From Chlorobium sp. (lineage in GTDB: Bacteria > Bacteroidota > Chlorobiia > Chlorobiales > Chlorobiaceae): a stretch of DNA of 14,370 bases. Positions 11,515 to 14,370 of the stretch are shown here, piece after piece. The notes beneath the pieces were generated by a model, which was given only the letters and a program-made list of their open reading frames with translations, was not told the DNA's origin and searched no databases. The translations under genes were made by a program, and so were the position numbers. Numbering within the stretch: the stretch's first letter is position 1; each line of letters opens with the position of its first letter. The stretch covers positions 1 to 14,370 of the forward strand of contig JANQGE010000024.1 of assembly GCA_028277485.1 (NCBI GenBank). The letters are read 5' to 3'.

Positions 11515-11977
11515 ACACTTCCGGATTTACAACACCATTAACCGGAAGGGCTCCCGCTTCTGTAACCATCCCGATCCTTTCGATACCAGCCTCTCTGATC
11601 TGCGCCATAATGAACATCACAAAACCGTAAGGCAACGACTTATCCGCTTTCAGGTACACCTCTCCCGCTGTATTGATGTCAATAATCTCAGGAAGCCTCT
11701 CCCCAAGCTCATCCGGCGCAAGCTGGTATTTGTTGATGAAAACCTGCCGGTCTTTGTCCACGCTTACAGTCAGTGCCTCCGGTTCTACCTCCATTTTTTC
11801 ATGTGACGTCTCCGGCACTTCAACCTTTATGCCATGTATCATCATGGGGGCCGTAATCATAAAAATAATCAGCAATACCAGCATAACATCGACAAACGGC
11901 GTAACGTTTATGTCGCTCATCAGCCGGTTCGACCTTGAGCCATGTCTTCCCGAACCGTTATCTGAGTTCATTGACAA
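11507..11977 (-). CDS. tolR: TolR/ExbD-family biopolymer transport protein (likely TolR)
   Basis: A 156-residue inner-membrane protein, part of the TolQ-TolR proton-driven motor. One membrane helix lies at about residues 27-46, and INVTPFVDVMLVLLIIFMIT contains the family's essential Asp (D30). The rest is the periplasmic ExbD/TolR domain: LTVSVDKDRQVFINKYQL, then GEVYLKADKSLPYGFVMFIMAQIREAGI, the dimer-forming fold. It is slightly longer than E. coli TolR (142). The gene overlaps the end of tolQ by 20 bases and the start of tolA by eight, so the three are translationally coupled. ATG 11971 (two codons later) is an equally possible start. ExbD is the alternative, judged less likely from the neighbours. 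Confidence 0.93.
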   Translation of the reverse strand: MSMNSDNGSGRHGSRSNRLMSDINVTPFVDVMLVLLIIFMITAPMMIHGIKVEVPETSHEKMEVEPEALTVSVDKDRQVFINKYQLAPDELGERLPEIIDINTAGEVYLKADKSLPYGFVMFIMAQIREAGIERIGMVTEAGALPVNGVVNPEVYE

Positions 11978-12620
11978 ACGATTTTACAAACTCGCCGGAG
12001 AAGTCATCCAAATCTCTCTCAATTGAATTAATCTGCTGGGTAAAATGGTTATAAGCGATAACTGAAGGAATCGCCGCCGCAAGACCCGCCGCAGTAGCAA
12101 CCAGTGCCTCGGCAATACCAGGAGCAACCGTTGCAAGTGAAGCAGACTGCGTAACGCCGATACTTAGAAACGAGTTCATGATCCCCCACACAGTACCGAA
12201 AAGACCGATGAAAGGAGCAGTATTGCCAACAGTGGCAAGAAACGGGACATACCGGGACAGACTTTTGGTTTCCTCATTGGCTTCGCGCCTGATCGCCCTT
12301 GCGATGCGCTCCTCACCCCGCCGGGTGTCTTTAAGGTCACCGAGTGCACGATATTCTATGTACCCGGCTCTGAACACCCTTGCGATCGAACCATTCCTGA
12401 AGTTTTCTGTTTCCCCGAAAACCTTATCTACATTGGCAACATCAAAAAAGTAATCAAGAAAATTCCTCGATTCCGACATTGCCCTTCTTATGATAGCCGC
12501 CTTCATAATGATAATGGTCCATGACAGCACCGAAAACAACAGAAGAATGGCAAGCACAAACAACACGACCGGCCCTGTATCAGCCAGCAGCGAAAAAAAA
12601 CCGATCTTGGATGGAAACAT
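11958..12620 (-). CDS. tolQ: TolQ/ExbB/MotA-family proton channel protein (likely TolQ)
   Basis: A 220-residue inner-membrane protein (E. coli TolQ is 230) that forms the pentameric proton-channel ring around TolR helices. Three membrane segments are visible: about 17-38 (VVLFVLAILLLFSVLSWTII), 123-147 (VPFLATVGNTAPFIGLFGTVWGIM) and 160-185 (PGIAEALVATAAGLAAAIPSVIAYN). The last two carry the conserved TolQ/ExbB signatures TVGNTAPFIGLFGTVWGI and EALVATAAGLAAAIPS. The cytoplasmic loop lies between helices 1 and 2. It starts 31 bases after the fused kinase gene and overlaps tolR, so it may share that gene's promoter. The ribosome binding site is weak. Confidence 0.95.
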   Translation of the reverse strand: MFPSKIGFFSLLADTGPVVLFVLAILLLFSVLSWTIIIMKAAIIRRAMSESRNFLDYFFDVANVDKVFGETENFRNGSIARVFRAGYIEYRALGDLKDTRRGEERIARAIRREANEETKSLSRYVPFLATVGNTAPFIGLFGTVWGIMNSFLSIGVTQSASLATVAPGIAEALVATAAGLAAAIPSVIAYNHFTQQINSIERDLDDFSGEFVKSFVNELR

Positions 12621-12651
12621 GTGTTACAGGGATTTATTTGTTTACGGGAAA

Positions 12652-14184
12652 TCACATAGCCTGGGAAAAGAAAAACGCCAGGGCGCAGCCGGAAAGCGCG
12701 CAAAGCGTGTTGACCATGTCATTGTTGACATACTGATACCCTTTGATCAGCCTGTTTTTTACCACTGTGCCGTCATTCCGGTAACTGTGGGTACGCTCCG
12801 TAATCTTCTCCCTTACAGGATCATAATACTGCGCCTGGATCGTAGCGCCAAAAAAACTGTCAACAAGGCTTGCCAAAAGTCCGGAAAAACCGATCAGCAG
12901 AAATGACGGCATAATTCCGAAACCGATAACCCAGTCCACCTGCACGAGAATCGCGCTGGCACAGATCAAAAGAGCTCCTGCAAATGCACCGAACGTTCCG
13001 GGGAACGAAACCCCCCCGGATGTTCCCACAGGCACAGGCTTCATAGTGGTAATGAGCCTTGCTTTGGGGTTAGGCCACATGGTGCCGATCTCCGTTGCCC
13101 ACGTATCAGATTGAACGGCTGCCAGAGTTCCAAGGTACGCAAAAAAATATGCCGGATCACCGGTCAACGAATAAACGATCATGATAAGCCATGCTATTCC
13201 TCCGTTGGCATAGACTTGACCTGCATCACGCTGGGATCCTTTTTCAAAAACAAGATCGAATTTTGCTTTTCTTTTCTTGCCGAGCTTCGACAACACCGAA
13301 GACAATAGATAAAAAGTAAGCAAAGGAACCGTCCATTCGAGACCGCCAACACCAAAAATCGTGGTCCCGAGCAGAAATGTTGCCGTGGCACCGCTGTTGT
13401 TCAGGAATTTTACTTTAATGGAAAATACCGCAAGCAGAAGCGCGAAAAGACCTCCGGTAAGCAAACGTATGAGAAGGCCGGTTTCACCCATATCGATGAC
13501 GTAAAGCACATAAGCAACAGACAGGGGAATGAAAAAATTGTCAAAACCGTAAGAGATAAGAGCTTCCACGGCCGTCACAATCAGCGCAAGGAGCAAAGCA
13601 AGAGCGACAAGCTGAAACCATGGGACGGCAGCAAGCCCCTCGTGAAAACCGGTCCGGAATAAAAACAGGCAGGCAATCAGGAGCAGAAAGCTCGTTGCAA
13701 ACACGGTCAGCGACCCCTCTACGGTTTTTCGGCTTTTTGAAAGGTCTTCAATGTGGGCCTTTCCCATAGAACTGCCGACAAGCGCGGCAAGAGAATCCGC
13801 AACCCCGGCAACAAGTATCGAGGTCCGCAGGATCCAGACATGTTCTTCCCACAAAAACAGTGCGAGAACAAGAAACGCCAGGGGAAAAAGAATAGGGCCG
13901 TAACTGGTCAGCTCCTTCTCTCCCTGGGCATTTTTCCAGCTTCTGTCATGAAAGATGTTTAAAAAACCAAAAAAGTGGTTGGCCCCGTTGAAAATCACGA
14001 AAATCAGTGCAAGAAGAACCGGATAAAAGTTTGTCGTAAAAAACTCGGAAATAAAAAACCAAACAATCCCCAGGCTGAAATGCAGCACTTTCCTAAGAAC
14101 AAAACCGCTGATGGAAAACTTTCTGACCAGCAATTCGAAAAGCAGCACAAAAAGAATCAGCATCCCCAAAGACAAAAAAAACAT
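12652..14184 (-). CDS. Fused phytol-kinase-like (VTE5) and DUF92/phytyl-phosphate-kinase-like (VTE6) membrane protein
   Basis: A 510-residue polytopic membrane protein with two recognisable halves. The N-terminal half (about 1-230) resembles the CTP-dependent polyprenol/phytol kinase family (SEC59/DGK1/VTE5): RKVLHFSLGIVWFF, DSLAALVGSSMGK, SRKTVEGS. The C-terminal half (about 240-510) is DUF92 (VTE6 type): NNSGATATFLLG, SDTWATEIGTMWPNPKARL, PVPVGTSGGVSFPGTFGA, SLVDSFFGATIQ, NNDMVNTLCAL. In plants and cyanobacteria these two activities act in sequence, phytol to phytyl phosphate to phytyl diphosphate. The fusion would salvage phytol or farnesol from (bacterio)chlorophyll turnover. ATG 14184 is preferred because AGGA lies seven bases upstream. 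ATG 14223 adds 13 hydrophilic residues without a ribosome binding site. About a dozen membrane segments are visible. Substrate and activities are inferred from families. It is 31 bases upstream of tolQ. Confidence 0.83.
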   Translation of the reverse strand: MFFLSLGMLILFVLLFELLVRKFSISGFVLRKVLHFSLGIVWFFISEFFTTNFYPVLLALIFVIFNGANHFFGFLNIFHDRSWKNAQGEKELTSYGPILFPLAFLVLALFLWEEHVWILRTSILVAGVADSLAALVGSSMGKAHIEDLSKSRKTVEGSLTVFATSFLLLIACLFLFRTGFHEGLAAVPWFQLVALALLLALIVTAVEALISYGFDNFFIPLSVAYVLYVIDMGETGLLIRLLTGGLFALLLAVFSIKVKFLNNSGATATFLLGTTIFGVGGLEWTVPLLTFYLLSSVLSKLGKKRKAKFDLVFEKGSQRDAGQVYANGGIAWLIMIVYSLTGDPAYFFAYLGTLAAVQSDTWATEIGTMWPNPKARLITTMKPVPVGTSGGVSFPGTFGAFAGALLICASAILVQVDWVIGFGIMPSFLLIGFSGLLASLVDSFFGATIQAQYYDPVREKITERTHSYRNDGTVVKNRLIKGYQYVNNDMVNTLCALSGCALAFFFSQAM

Positions 14185-14271
14185 CGGGAGATCCTGAGGA
14201 AACGGGGCTTGCAAACGTAACATATTGCAAAAATTTAGGTTAAAGCCTTACCGGACTGCATGACACGATTA

Positions 14272-14370
14272 AGGGCACCTCTAAAAACTTATTGCGCGCC
14301 CAAATTGCTGCGTTGGTCGGTGCTCGAAATCCTCATGTACTGTGTGTACATTCCGGTTTCTCCGCTCCGT
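14272..14370 (-). repeat. Family A repeat, copy 4 (inverted, truncated by window end)
   Basis: It begins AGGGCACCTCTAAAAACTT. Its complement shares with copy 3 the long-form middle segment TACATGAGGATTTCGAGCAC and the hairpin TGTAC-N5-GTACA (here 14337-14351). The outer end lies beyond 14370. It sits 88 bases upstream of the kinase/DUF92 start, so its promoter may lie in or next to the repeat. Nothing else is recognised in 14185-14271. Confidence 0.78.

Overview
The window looks like chromosome of a green sulfur bacterium (Chlorobiales, Chlorobium/Prosthecochloris type). This is inferred from gene content and order and was not searched. A CrtH-type carotenoid isomerase lies near an ECF sigma/anti-sigma pair, an ArsR regulator and hsp20-dnaK, followed by a Tol-Pal envelope locus headed by a fused phytol-kinase/DUF92 protein. 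From memory, crtH and dnaK are also near neighbours in Chlorobaculum tepidum. The Tol-Pal genes and three lipoproteins show a Gram-negative cell. There are no rRNA, tRNA, CRISPR or transposase genes.

Layout. (1) 95-1609, minus strand: crtH. (2) 1933-3009, plus: ECF sigma factor and a zinc-binding anti-sigma factor, pushed apart by an inserted repeat. (3) 3183-3560, plus: ArsR-family repressor with a promoter-like palindrome in front. (4) 3958-6375, plus: hsp20 and dnaK, preceded by a near-perfect sigma-54 promoter, an upstream inverted repeat and a repeat-derived 5' leader. (5) 6711-7094, plus: a hypothetical protein. (6) 14184 down to 7187, minus: fused isoprenoid-alcohol kinase/DUF92, tolQ, tolR, tolA, then after a 270-bp gap tolB, two tandem pal genes and cpoB. 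TolQ-TolR-TolA form the inner-membrane energy-coupling complex. TolB, the Pal lipoproteins and CpoB are the periplasmic and outer-membrane partners that constrict and stabilise the envelope during division.

Two dispersed non-coding repeat families run through the window. Family A (about 120-140 bp, ends AGGGCACCTCTATT / AATAGAGGTGCCCT, no ORF) has four clear copies and one partial copy, in front of or between genes. Family B (a 23-nt core next to a hairpin) has three copies. Each lies just 3' of a gene (crtH, dnaK, tolA) and each has the same orientation relative to that gene, so it looks like a 3'-end RNA element. Family A ends contain a Shine-Dalgarno-like AGAGGT and its complement. At two loci this could affect translation of the neighbouring gene.

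The most interesting points are the sigma-54-like control region and possible repeat-derived RNA switch in front of hsp20-dnaK, the oriented family B elements, the repeat that separates the sigma factor from its anti-sigma factor and seems to supply a ribosome binding site, the kinase fusion, and the tandem pal genes sharing a 53-nt identical block. All are read by eye.
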